The notes: generated from the sequence alone by a model not told the origin. Positions 15,641 to 24,330 are shown, counted from the stretch's first letter. The stretch is DNA of 56,116 nucleotides from Lachnospiraceae bacterium (GCA_014804655.1 JAAUZK010000014.1:1-56116), one strand, 5' to 3'. Made by a program: numbers and translations.

Positions 15641-18175
15641 ATGAAAGAGAACCATAATGCGCCCGGGCAAATCAAAGTCAGGGGCGGACGTGTACATAAT
15701 CTGAAAAATATTGATGTGGATATCCCTCTGAATCAAATCGTGGGGATCGCGGGTGTTTCGGGGTCGGGCAAGTCTTCGCTTGCGCTTGGCATTTTATATG
15801 CGGAGGGTTCAAGACGGTATTTGGAGTCGCTGTCAACTTATACGCGCAGACGTATGACGCAGGCGGAAAAAGCACAGGTAGACGAGGTGCTGTATGTTCC
15901 CGCTGCGTTGGCTCTCCGGCAGCGCCCGGGCGTTCCGGGAATACGCAGTACGTTCGGAACAGGGACGGAGCTGTTGAACAGTCTGCGCTTAATGTTTTCG
16001 CGTCTTGCCAGCCACCGCTGTCCGAACGGACACTATGCGGAGCCTTCCTTGAACGTTGCGGCAGAATTAGAGCTTGTCTGCCCCGTTTGCGGAGAACATT
16101 TTTTTGCACCGGGCGCGGAAGAATTGGCTTTTAACAGTCAGGGTGCCTGCAAGCGCTGCGACGGGACGGGCATTGTTCGTATTGTAGATGAATCGACATT
16201 AGTTCCCGATGAGTCTTTGTCGATCGATGAAGGCGCAGTTGCACCGTGGCAGACACTCATGTGGTCGCTGATGAAGGATATAGCCCGTGAAATGGGTGTC
16301 AGAACGAACGTGCCGTTTAGAGAGCTTACCGTAGAAGAGCGGGATATCGTATTCCACGGGCCTGCGGTAAAGAAAAATATTATCTATCAGAATAAAACAA
16401 GCGGCGCTGCCGGAGACATGGATTTTACTTACTTCAACGCTATCTATACGGTAGAAAATGCTTTGTCTAAAGTGAAAGACGAAAAAGGTATGAAGAGGGT
16501 GGAAAAATTCCTTCGGCAAGACGTTTGTCCTGACTGCGGCGGAACAAGATTAAGCGATGCCGCCCGTGCGCCCAGATTGCGCGGACTTTCTCTTGCGGAA
16601 GTATGCACGATGACTCTGGCTGATTTGGTTGAATGGGTGGACGGTGTACCCGCTTCGCTTCCCGAAGAAATGCGCCCTATGGCGGAGAGTATCTGCGAGT
16701 CTTTCCAAAGTGCCGCAAAAAGGTTGATGGATTTGGGGCTTTCCTACCTTACGCTGGATAGAGCGGCGTCTACGCTCTCCACGGGAGAAAGGCAGAGAAT
16801 GCAGCTTGCGAGAGCTGTGAGAAACCGCACGACGGGAGTGCTGTATGTTCTTGACGAACCGTCAATTGGTTTGCATCCGTCGAATATGGAGGGGCTTACA
16901 GGCGTTATGCACGATCTGATTGCCGACGGAAATACCGTGATTTTAGTCGATCACGACACGCATATACTCTCCGAAGCAGATTGGCTTATTGAGCTTGGGC
17001 CCGTAGCGGGTGCAGGCGGAGGAAATATTATTGCACAAGGTACGCTTGAAGAAGTCGGGGCGAATGCAGATTCGCGCATCGGAGGCTTTCTTACGGGCAG
17101 GACGACGATTGATATCGGGGAACATATTCCTCCCGATAAAATGTTTGTACTTGGGACAATCCATTTGTCTACGGGAAATATACATACGGTAAAACCGCTC
17201 GAAATAGACTTTCCCAAAGGGCGCCTGATAGCTGTAACGGGTGTATCGGGTTCGGGAAAAACAACTGTTATTTTAGAAAGCCTTATCCCTGCGTTGGAAG
17301 CATCATGTAAAGGTGAGAAACTGCCTGAGCACGTGAAGTCCGTTTCCGCGGATGGAATTACCCAAATAAAGCTCATTGACTCTGCGCCTATCGGCATTAA
17401 CGTGCGCTCAACTGTGGCGACTTACGCCAACGTGCACGATGATCTGCGCAAAGTTTACGCGAAAACATCTGATGCAAAAGAACGGGGATATAAGGAAGGC
17501 AATTTCTCCTATAATACGGGTAAGTTACGCTGTCCCACCTGCGACGGCACGGGGACGATAAGCCTTGACGTACAGTTTTTACCAGACGTTGAGATTGCCT
17601 GTCCCGATTGCGGAGGTTCCCGTTATGCAAAGGAAGCAAGCCTTATAAAGCGCATACCAGGGCACGGCGGACAGGCATATTCACTGCCTGAACTTATGGA
17701 TATGAGCGTGGACGAAGCGCTGGAAGCGTGCGCAGATCTTCCTGTTGTTGAACGCAAGCTGCGGGTGCTGCATGACCTCGGACTCGGGTATCTGACATTA
17801 GGAGAGCAGACGCCGAGTTTGTCAGGTGGCGAGGCACAACGGCTTAAACTTGCAAGCGAGATGGGCAAGGGACAATCCGATACGGTATTTGTGTTTGATG
17901 AACCGACGATCGGACTGCATCCGTCAGACGTGGAAACATTGCTGAATGTGTTTAATCGGCTGATTGAAAATGGAGCAACCGTTATCGTTATAGAGCACGA
18001 CCTCGATGTGATAAAGAATGCCGACTATATAATCGATATGGGGCCGGGCGGCGGCGTACACGGCGGACGGATTATTGCAAAGGGAATACCGCAGGAAATA
18101 TGTGATTGCGAAGAAAGCCTTACGGGGAAATACTTGAAGCAATATTTGAAAGGTAAAACGAAAGATATTCGATAG
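15641..18175 (+). CDS. UvrA-like ABC ATPase (short, class II UvrA)
   Basis: A tandem ABC ATPase of 844 residues, about 100 shorter than housekeeping UvrA. First half: Walker A GVSGSGKSSLALG, the zinc-type pairs CPVCG and CKRCDGTG, and signature TLSTGERQRMQLARAV with Walker B VLYVLDEPSIGLHP. Second half: Walker A GVSGSGKTTVILE, zinc pairs CPTCDGTG and CPDCGGSRY, signature SLSGGEAQRLKLASEM and VFVFDEPTIGLHP. Proteins of this class bind DNA and are linked to resistance against DNA-binding drugs rather than to standard UvrB-dependent repair. The start at ATG 15641 avoids overlap with the preceding gene. Confidence 0.9.
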   Translation: MKENHNAPGQIKVRGGRVHNLKNIDVDIPLNQIVGIAGVSGSGKSSLALGILYAEGSRRYLESLSTYTRRRMTQAEKAQVDEVLYVPAALALRQRPGVPGIRSTFGTGTELLNSLRLMFSRLASHRCPNGHYAEPSLNVAAELELVCPVCGEHFFAPGAEELAFNSQGACKRCDGTGIVRIVDESTLVPDESLSIDEGAVAPWQTLMWSLMKDIAREMGVRTNVPFRELTVEERDIVFHGPAVKKNIIYQNKTSGAAGDMDFTYFNAIYTVENALSKVKDEKGMKRVEKFLRQDVCPDCGGTRLSDAARAPRLRGLSLAEVCTMTLADLVEWVDGVPASLPEEMRPMAESICESFQSAAKRLMDLGLSYLTLDRAASTLSTGERQRMQLARAVRNRTTGVLYVLDEPSIGLHPSNMEGLTGVMHDLIADGNTVILVDHDTHILSEADWLIELGPVAGAGGGNIIAQGTLEEVGANADSRIGGFLTGRTTIDIGEHIPPDKMFVLGTIHLSTGNIHTVKPLEIDFPKGRLIAVTGVSGSGKTTVILESLIPALEASCKGEKLPEHVKSVSADGITQIKLIDSAPIGINVRSTVATYANVHDDLRKVYAKTSDAKERGYKEGNFSYNTGKLRCPTCDGTGTISLDVQFLPDVEIACPDCGGSRYAKEASLIKRIPGHGGQAYSLPELMDMSVDEALEACADLPVVERKLRVLHDLGLGYLTLGEQTPSLSGGEAQRLKLASEMGKGQSDTVFVFDEPTIGLHPSDVETLLNVFNRLIENGATVIVIEHDLDVIKNADYIIDMGPGGGVHGGRIIAKGIPQEICDCEESLTGKYLKQYLKGKTKDIR

Positions 18176-18194
18176 ATGTTTCGGATGAAATAAA

Positions 18195-18219
18195 AGTGGG
18201 TGGAGTAGATCCACCCACT
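18195..18219 (+). terminator. Hairpin after the UvrA-like gene
   Basis: AGTGGGTGGA-GTAGA-TCCACCCACT is a perfect 10-bp stem. A second weaker stem (AGATTGT/ACAATCT, 18229-18251) follows. There is no long T tract, but it lies between converging genes and probably limits read-through in both directions. Confidence 0.6.
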
Positions 18220-18286
18220 GCTGTTAACAGATTGTTTTGATTGGACAATCTAACCGCTTTAATCGAGCATTTATTTCATATTTCAA

Positions 18287-19243
18287 TTAGCTAAAAGAAA
18301 CAAAAAACCTCTGTTGTGCCGCCTGCTCATTTTCCTGAGATATTTTCATGGCGTTAAGGTAAGCGTTATTTTCTGCATTAGCCTGAACGGCGTTCGTTGC
18401 TCCGGACACACCTACAGCTGATTTCATTGCATTATTTGCTTCGCCAAGTACAGAGAATTGGAACGTGGTTGCTCTTTCTTCTCTTTGTTCCATCTTTTCG
18501 AGTTCGGCCTGTTTCTTTTCTGTATCTGCACCGCGCAGTTCATCCAGTTTCATTTCTCCCTTTAAAATAGCAATGCCGTCTCTTGTTTTGGCTACGATCG
18601 CTCCCTGACGGTTTGCCTGCTGTACGGAAGAATCTGCGGATACCATTGCGCGCATGTCCTTGTGGTTCAGGCCGGTATCTGTAACCGTATCACTGACCGT
18701 GGGTTTTGTCTCAGTCGCTGCAGTATCTTCTTGGGTTTCAGCAGTCTGTGCTGTTTCTGCACTTACGCCTTGGTTCTCATTCGGATTCGTTTCTTCCGTC
18801 AATATAACAACGCCATCGCTGTTTCTGGCTATAACAGTTCCTTGGGACTCTGACGGCTGTTCCTCGAGCGGCAGCTTCTTTTCGTCTTCCTGATCTGAAG
18901 AATCCTTCGTTTCCTGTAATTTGTCTTCTGTGGCTTCCTCTTTGGTCGGATTCTGATCTTCCCGCAGTTCGGCCAGCATGATCTCTCTTTTCTGTGACCT
19001 GCTGAGCTCTTCCTGATGCTGTTTCAGTTCTGTGTTAAGATCAGATATTTCTTTCTGAAGTTTCTTTCGTTCATCCGTTTTCTCATTAACAGAAAGATCT
19101 TCCTGTGAAGATAACTTCTGCATCTGCTGCTTAGCGTCTGTAATTTCACTTTGAATATTTTTGATTTTCGGATCTGTTGAAGCTGTCATATTTGTCTGTA
19201 TACCAGACATGCTGTTCATTGATGTTACACTGCCGATTCCCAT
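18287..19243 (-). CDS. FlxA-like coiled-coil protein
   Basis: A 318-residue soluble, highly charged protein. Residues about 24-95 form a long coiled coil (KIKNIQSEITDAKQQMQKL, then ERKKLQKEISDLNTELKQ), as in FlxA-like proteins of Lachnospiraceae. Two internal copies of one motif follow: GTVIARNSDGVVILTEE (135-151) and GAIVAKTRDGIAILKGE (214-230). The C-terminus is Ala/Asn-rich and ends FFVSFS. ATG 19243 is chosen because GAGAGGGGGTT lies before it; 14 more codons are possible. No signal peptide. Function unknown; FlxA itself is tied to flagellar regulons, but no flagellar gene is nearby. Confidence 0.65.
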   Translation of the reverse strand: MGIGSVTSMNSMSGIQTNMTASTDPKIKNIQSEITDAKQQMQKLSSQEDLSVNEKTDERKKLQKEISDLNTELKQHQEELSRSQKREIMLAELREDQNPTKEEATEDKLQETKDSSDQEDEKKLPLEEQPSESQGTVIARNSDGVVILTEETNPNENQGVSAETAQTAETQEDTAATETKPTVSDTVTDTGLNHKDMRAMVSADSSVQQANRQGAIVAKTRDGIAILKGEMKLDELRGADTEKKQAELEKMEQREERATTFQFSVLGEANNAMKSAVGVSGATNAVQANAENNAYLNAMKISQENEQAAQQRFFVSFS

Positions 19244-19501
19244 AGCATAACCCCCTCTCTGCCAAAGGATGTTCTCAGACAACATATAATTTAATGTGTA
19301 ATTTCGCTTTGTAGCTATACTTATTTGTATTCTACTATTTTTTATGGGTAAGAGGCAAGAGTATTTTACAATTTTTTATGATAAATTACATTGATTTTAA
19401 AAAGAAATACCTAAAACTGTAATTAAGAAAGTGTTAATAAATAGAAGACAAATTAATTTCGGATATAAGAGACCGCCAAATATCGTGGAGAAACAGAAAA
19501 G

Positions 19502-19816
19502 TTATTTGTGTTTATTCAGTTCCTTCATAATGCCGAGGATATGTGATAATGATGTATAATCCAGTTTCTTTGCCTCATCAATAAATTCTTTCAGCATTTT
19601 CGGATTGGAGTTATTTCCATCGAAAAATTCCTGTGGTGTAATGTCCAGAAATTCACAAATATAGAAAAATGACTGCATGGATGGCAGCGACTTCTTATTC
19701 TCAATGGTATTGATATAGTTGTTTGCCTGTCCTAACGACAAAGACATATCCCGTGCAGAAATGCCTTTTTGTATTCTTAATTCAGCCAACCTGTCGGGGA
19801 GAAAATTCTCATACAT
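19502..19816 (-). CDS. XRE family regulator divergent from the capsule operon
   Basis: A 104-residue protein with an XRE helix-turn-helix at about 8-65 (LAELRIQKGISARDMSLSLG, then YINTIENKKSLPSM). The C-terminal third (KEFIDEAKKLDYTSLSHILGIMKEL) is probably a dimerisation helix pair. The frame is open upstream to ATG 19873, but the shorter start fits the family's usual length. Neither start has a strong ribosome binding site. It is transcribed away from the capsule genes, and two arms of an 11-bp inverted repeat lie in the shared region, so it is the leading candidate for the capsule regulator. Confidence 0.82.
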   Translation of the reverse strand: MYENFLPDRLAELRIQKGISARDMSLSLGQANNYINTIENKKSLPSMQSFFYICEFLDITPQEFFDGNNSNPKMLKEFIDEAKKLDYTSLSHILGIMKELNKHK

Positions 19817-19888
19817 TAAATATAACCATGCCCTTTCCACAGCTTTAACCGCTTTATGTAATAGATTGTACATTACACACAGATTTCA

Positions 19889-19974
19889 TTCGCTAAATTA
19901 AATGGGGCGTTTTAGTTGACATAAAAGATTTAATCTATTATAATGAAGCATAATGTTAGTTTAAATTTAGCGAA
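19889..19974 (+). promoter_or_regulatory. Capsule operon promoter bracketed by an 11-bp inverted repeat
   Basis: A consensus sigma-A promoter: TTGACA (19916-19921), 17 bases, TATAAT (19939-19944). TTCGCTAAATT (19889-19899) and AATTTAGCGAA (19964-19974) are exact reverse complements, one upstream of the -35 and one downstream of the start site. Two such arms could let a regulator loop the DNA and close the promoter. The adjacent XRE protein is the natural binder. Confidence 0.8.
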
Positions 19975-20006
19975 AAATTAATTATAAAAATGATTTATGG
20001 AGACAA

Positions 20007-20744
20007 ATGGAAAATATTATCGATATTCATTCTCATATTTTACCCGGGGCGGATGATGGTTCGGACAGCTTTGAAATGAGTATGAAGATGCTCAAATGTG
20101 CAGCAGACGATGGCATATCCGGGATGATTCTTACACCGCATAATAAACCGGGACACCGACATATGCATTTTTCCAAGCTGACATCCAAGATCGATAAGCT
20201 GCGAGAGATGATGTCGGAAGAAAATATAAATATAGAATTGCATCTGGGAAGTGAACTGTATTACCGAAGCGGGATTTTGGAGGAAATGGAAGAGGATATG
20301 GCAGGAACTCTGGCGGGGTCCCGTTATGCGCTTGTGGAGTTCAATCCCTTAGAGGATTATGATTACATCCGCAATGGGATTTATTCGCTGCTGATGGGCG
20401 GTTATTCTCCTGTTCTTGCCCATGCGGAACGGTATCGGAATGTCTGCACCACGAAATACGGAGTAGATGATTTGATTGAGATGGGCTGCTACATCCAAGT
20501 GAATGCCGGCAGTATTATGGGAGAGTTCGGTTCGAAAACCAAGCGGTTTGTTAAAAATATGTTGAAACAGCGGCAGGTTCATTTTGTTGCAACAGATGCA
20601 CATGATTTAGGCAAAAGGGCACCCTATCTTTCAGGCTGTGCGGAGTTGATCAGGAAAAAGTACGGTGAGGATTATAGTGAGCAATTGTTCTGCAAAAATC
20701 CGCTGTATGTGATCAGGGATAAAGAGATAGTTTTGTACTTATAG
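20007..20744 (+). CDS. CpsB/CapC family tyrosine-protein phosphatase (PHP fold)
   Basis: A 245-residue manganese-dependent phosphatase of the PHP superfamily. The metal ligands are seen in DIHSHILPGADDG (6-18), LTPHNKPG, LGSELYY, VLAHAERY and ATDAHD near residue 195. CpsB removes phosphate from the tyrosine-rich tail of the CpsD kinase and so tunes capsule assembly. It is first in the capsule operon, 63 bases after the -10 box. The target tail is plainly present in the kinase encoded two genes downstream. Confidence 0.93.
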   Translation: MENIIDIHSHILPGADDGSDSFEMSMKMLKCAADDGISGMILTPHNKPGHRHMHFSKLTSKIDKLREMMSEENINIELHLGSELYYRSGILEEMEEDMAGTLAGSRYALVEFNPLEDYDYIRNGIYSLLMGGYSPVLAHAERYRNVCTTKYGVDDLIEMGCYIQVNAGSIMGEFGSKTKRFVKNMLKQRQVHFVATDAHDLGKRAPYLSGCAELIRKKYGEDYSEQLFCKNPLYVIRDKEIVLYL

Positions 20745-20773
20745 TAAACGATATAAGCAGGAAGAAGAACGGA

Positions 20774-21505
20774 ATGGAAAACCATAGAGAAAATAATAAT
20801 GAAATTGAATTTGATCTGCTGGAGATCATACATATACTGTTCAGCAGATTCTGGATTATCTTATGTGCCGGTTTGGTGACAGCGCTTATCTGCTTTGCAG
20901 TCAGCGCATATGTCTTAGCGCCGGTTTATGAATCGACAACCAAGATCTATATTTTAAACAAAACGGATAACACGGCGGTTACCTATACGGATGTGCAGAT
21001 GGGAACGCAATTGACGAAGGATTATGCGGAACTGATCAACAGCAGATATGTCTTAGAGAAAGTGATCGAACAGCTTTCTTTGGAAGACATGGAATATGAA
21101 GACTTAATGCACGAGGTGTCGGTGAATACTCCCGTGGATACGCGTATTGTATCGATTACGGTGGAACATACGAATCCGGAACTGGCTATGAGGATCGCAA
21201 ACTGTATCAGGGAAGTGGCAGGAGAACACATTCAGAATGTCATGGATATTGAAGCGGTCAATGTTGTCGAGAAAGCCAATATGCCTATGGAGAAGTCCGG
21301 TCCGAGCGTTGTGAAATGGACGATGATCGGCGGTGTTGCAGGGGCGTTTTTGGCATGTGCAGTCATTTTAGTCATATTTTTGCTGGATGATACCATCAAG
21401 TGCTCGGAAGACGTTGAAAAATATCTGGGTCTCAGCACTTTGGCGATGATACCGGTAATATCGGAAGATGATACTGCGAAAAAGAGAAAGAGTAAGAGGA
21501 AGTAA
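20774..21505 (+). CDS. Wzz/CpsC chain-length determinant, kinase co-activator
   Basis: A 243-residue polysaccharide co-polymerase. Two membrane helices (about 27-50 and 184-205) flank an external domain that begins APVYESTTKIYILNKTD. The segment GPSVVKWTMIGGVAGAFLAC is the typical second helix. Its cytoplasmic C-terminus would activate the BY-kinase encoded 2 bases after its stop. It sets polymer length together with CpsD. Confidence 0.92.
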   Translation: MENHRENNNEIEFDLLEIIHILFSRFWIILCAGLVTALICFAVSAYVLAPVYESTTKIYILNKTDNTAVTYTDVQMGTQLTKDYAELINSRYVLEKVIEQLSLEDMEYEDLMHEVSVNTPVDTRIVSITVEHTNPELAMRIANCIREVAGEHIQNVMDIEAVNVVEKANMPMEKSGPSVVKWTMIGGVAGAFLACAVILVIFLLDDTIKCSEDVEKYLGLSTLAMIPVISEDDTAKKRKSKRK

Positions 21506-21507
21506 CG

Positions 21508-23418
21508 ATGCAGGAGGTAAAGCTGTACTTTCAAAAAAAGAATGGTTTTTATATAAAAGAAGCTTTCAAGACATTGCGCAGCAACATAGAATTCTGCGGT
21601 GATGATATCAAGGTAATCGCGGTTACAAGCTGTATGGCGCATGAGGGAAAATCCAGCGTTGCCATGGAGCTTGCAAAGTCATTTGCGGAAGCCGGCAATG
21701 TGACGCTGCTGATTGATGCGGACATGCGCAAGTCGGTATTGATCGGACGCTATAAGACGGGTGCGGTGAAATTCGGTTTAAGCCACTGCCTGATCGGAAA
21801 ACAACAATATATGGATGCCATATGTGAGACGGATATTCCCAAGCTTTATGTGTTGTTTGCCGGTCCTGTGCCGCCCAATCCCAGCGAACTTCTCGGAAGC
21901 AGGAAATTTGTTGAAATGCTGGATGTCATGAAGAGACCGTTTACTTACATTATTATTGACACCCCGCCGCTCGGAAGCGTCATAGATGCCGCAGTAGTGG
22001 CAAGGAATTGTGACGGTGCCGTGTTAGTGGTAGAAAACAATGCAGTCAGCTATCGTTTTGTCCAAAAGGTAAAAGATCAGCTGGATAAAACAGGAAGCCG
22101 TATTTTAGGAGTTGTCCTGAATAAAGTTGATATGAGCGGTAAGGGTTACTATGGGCATTATGGGAAATATTACGGCAAATACTACGGGAAGTATTACGGC
22201 GAGTACGGGGTGGACCCTCAATCCTTAGAGAAGCAGGAGAAGGAAGAACAGCAGCTCAAAGCGCTTCAGAAAGAGTTTCATGATAATCAGAAGCGGGAAG
22301 AACAGGATAAAAGAGAGAAGGAAAAGAAAGAACAAAGACAGATAAAAAAACAAAAGATAAAACAGGCCGTGAGGAAGTCCGCAAAACGGATTCTTGTGGC
22401 AATGGTTATTATTATGCTGATATGCGGACTAGCTCTGGGAGGATTTGAAACTGCTAAAGCTATGGGAAAAAGACGCCTGCAGAGCGAATCAGAGGGTGCA
22501 TGGCCTGATTTGCAGACTGCAATAGATACAGAGCTGCAGAAAGAGGAAGCGATCAAGTGGCAGGATGGCTGGGTGAAGTATCAGGATACCATATATCAAT
22601 ATAATCAGGATATTCTCACTTTTCTAATTATGGGTATCGATAAGAACAGTGATGCCACGGCAGTAGAAGAAGGAACAGAGGGCGGACAGGCTGATGCTCT
22701 GTTTCTGGCGGTTATGAATCCGAAAGATAACAGTATTAAAATCATCGGGATCAATCGTAATACGATGACAGATATTGATATCTATAATGGGGAAGGTGCA
22801 TATATCACCACAACGAAAGCCCAGATTGCGGTGCAGCACGGTTTCGGTGACGGGATGGAGAAGAGTTGTGAATATCAAAAGAAAGCGGTAAAAAAGCTGT
22901 TTTACAACCTGCCCATACACGGATATGCCGCTGTTAATATGAGCGCCATTCCTACCATTAATGATACGGTGGGAGGCATCGATGTGACGGTGTTGGAGGA
23001 TCTGACCAAGGTCGATGACAGTCTTGTGAAAGACAGCAATGTACATTTAAGCGGGGAAAGCGCTTTCTGGTATGTGGAATACAGAGATACTGATGTTTTC
23101 GGTTCGGCAGATATGCGTCTGGTAAGGCAGCAACAGTATCTGACCAAACTAGTCAATGTTGCCAAACAGAAAGTGAGAGAAGACGTTTCTGTAGCATTAA
23201 GTCTGTATCAGGCAATATCGCCGCAGATGGTGACGGATGTATCCGCATATGAAGCAGCTTACCTGGCCTCCGTTCTGTCTAATTATAAATTTGACCAAAA
23301 CAGCTTCTATATGATGCAAGGGGAAACCGTCAGGGGAGAAGAGTTTGAAGAATTTTACCCGGATGAAGATGCATTATATGAGATGATTCTGGATGTGTTT
23401 TATGAAAAAGTGGAGTAG
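21508..23418 (+). CDS. BY-kinase (CpsD) fused to a LytR-CpsA-Psr (LCP) domain
   Basis: A single 636-residue frame. Residues 1-210 are a bacterial tyrosine kinase: Walker A CMAHEGKSS (42-50), Walker A' LLIDADMRK (67-75), Walker B YIIIDTPP (147-154). Residues 214-233 hold ten tyrosines in YY-G-K repeats, the usual phosphorylated tail. A charged coiled-coil linker (238-290) leads to one membrane helix (295-313). Residues about 365-636 are an external LCP domain: TFLIMGIDKN, ADALFLAVMNP, IIGINRNTM (Arg417; the usual Asp is Asn418), TINDTVGGIDV and RLVRQQQYL. LCP proteins attach polymer to peptidoglycan. CpsD and LCP proteins are normally separate, so this joins control and final ligation across the membrane. 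ATG 21508 is 2 bases after the CpsC stop. Confidence 0.92.
   Translation: MQEVKLYFQKKNGFYIKEAFKTLRSNIEFCGDDIKVIAVTSCMAHEGKSSVAMELAKSFAEAGNVTLLIDADMRKSVLIGRYKTGAVKFGLSHCLIGKQQYMDAICETDIPKLYVLFAGPVPPNPSELLGSRKFVEMLDVMKRPFTYIIIDTPPLGSVIDAAVVARNCDGAVLVVENNAVSYRFVQKVKDQLDKTGSRILGVVLNKVDMSGKGYYGHYGKYYGKYYGKYYGEYGVDPQSLEKQEKEEQQLKALQKEFHDNQKREEQDKREKEKKEQRQIKKQKIKQAVRKSAKRILVAMVIIMLICGLALGGFETAKAMGKRRLQSESEGAWPDLQTAIDTELQKEEAIKWQDGWVKYQDTIYQYNQDILTFLIMGIDKNSDATAVEEGTEGGQADALFLAVMNPKDNSIKIIGINRNTMTDIDIYNGEGAYITTTKAQIAVQHGFGDGMEKSCEYQKKAVKKLFYNLPIHGYAAVNMSAIPTINDTVGGIDVTVLEDLTKVDDSLVKDSNVHLSGESAFWYVEYRDTDVFGSADMRLVRQQQYLTKLVNVAKQKVREDVSVALSLYQAISPQMVTDVSAYEAAYLASVLSNYKFDQNSFYMMQGETVRGEEFEEFYPDEDALYEMILDVFYEKVE
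22144..22206 (+). repeat. In-frame repeat encoding the tyrosine cluster
   Basis: Units of 12 bases (reading TAYTAYGGNAAR) recur about four times inside the kinase gene and encode Tyr-Tyr-Gly-Lys. Such repeats can gain or lose units by slippage, which would change the number of phosphorylation sites. Confidence 0.7.
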
Positions 23419-23433
23419 GAATATAAGTGCAGG

Positions 23434-24249
23434 ATGAGGTGGGGTATGTGGATCAATATGAAAAAAGCAGGCGTGTCGGTATTTCTGGTGCTGGTTATTG
23501 GCGTGGTCTGTGCGTGTGGGAATACATATACAGAGGAACACAAGACAGAAATGACGGAGGAGGCGGCAAAAACCTTAGGGAATATAGGAAATGATTCTAA
23601 GATACGTGAAAGCTTTGCGGGTGAAAGTGCGGCGGATGCGCAGATAGATTTCGACGCATTAAGAGAAATCAATTCCGATATCTTTGCATGGATCTATATC
23701 CCGGATACGGCAATAGACTGCCCGGTTTTACAGAGTGAACAGTCAGATACCTTTTATGAAGAACATAATGCCTACGGGGAAGAAGATGATACGGGAGCCG
23801 TTTATATAGAGCTGGCAAATTTGGCGAGCATGTGTGATTTTAACACCGTATTACATGGAAAAACAGGAGCGGATGAGGCTGGTTTATTTGCCGATCTGTA
23901 TAGATTTGCAGATTCCGATTTTTTTAAAGATCACGAATATGTGTATCTGTATCTGGACGGAAATGTTTTGACTTATGAGATTTTTGCCGCTTATGAAAGA
24001 GAGAATACAAGCATGATCCGTACATATGACTTCACGTACCTGTCCGGCTGTCGGCAGTTTCTGAGTGATCTGTACGGAGCCAGAGGTATGTCGATGAATC
24101 TGCGGGAAGGATGGGAAAATGTCAATGAATATCATTATGTCATAACGCTCACAACACAGAAAGAGGAAAATGCGGAGAGCCAGTTTGTAGTGGTCGCGGT
24201 ATTGATACAGGATGCGGCAGGAACGATCAACAGAGTCGTTACAGAATAG
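23434..24249 (+). CDS. Sortase B-fold lipoprotein lacking the catalytic residues
   Basis: A 271-residue protein (numbered from ATG 23434; 23446 and 23458 are other starts). A signal peptide ends at VVCACG, so Cys28 is probably lipidated. Residues about 75-260 follow class B sortases closely: INSDIFAWIYIPDTAIDCPV, TFYEEHNAYG, FNTVL, LFADLYRFADSDFFKDHEY, YEIFAAYE, ITLTT and FVVVAVL. The active site is gone. The YGHN histidine position is Lys143 (HGKT), the TLxTC cysteine is Gln242 (TLTTQ), and the later arginine is Gln250. It cannot be a normal transpeptidase. Placed between the kinase-LCP fusion and a secreted protein, it may hold cell-wall ligands or act as a scaffold. Confidence 0.85.
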   Translation: MRWGMWINMKKAGVSVFLVLVIGVVCACGNTYTEEHKTEMTEEAAKTLGNIGNDSKIRESFAGESAADAQIDFDALREINSDIFAWIYIPDTAIDCPVLQSEQSDTFYEEHNAYGEEDDTGAVYIELANLASMCDFNTVLHGKTGADEAGLFADLYRFADSDFFKDHEYVYLYLDGNVLTYEIFAAYERENTSMIRTYDFTYLSGCRQFLSDLYGARGMSMNLREGWENVNEYHYVITLTTQKEENAESQFVVVAVLIQDAAGTINRVVTE

Positions 24250-24330
24250 AGATTTCGGAAGAATCAAGTTATTTACGTTTTTATAAACGTGAATATAAAC
24301 CACACTTAAGTGATGAAAGGAGGGTTTCCA

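Noticed and set aside
22144..22206. Short regular repeats that could suggest a CRISPR-like array
   Set aside because: The units are 12 bases, lie in frame inside the kinase gene and encode its tyrosine cluster; there are no spacers.
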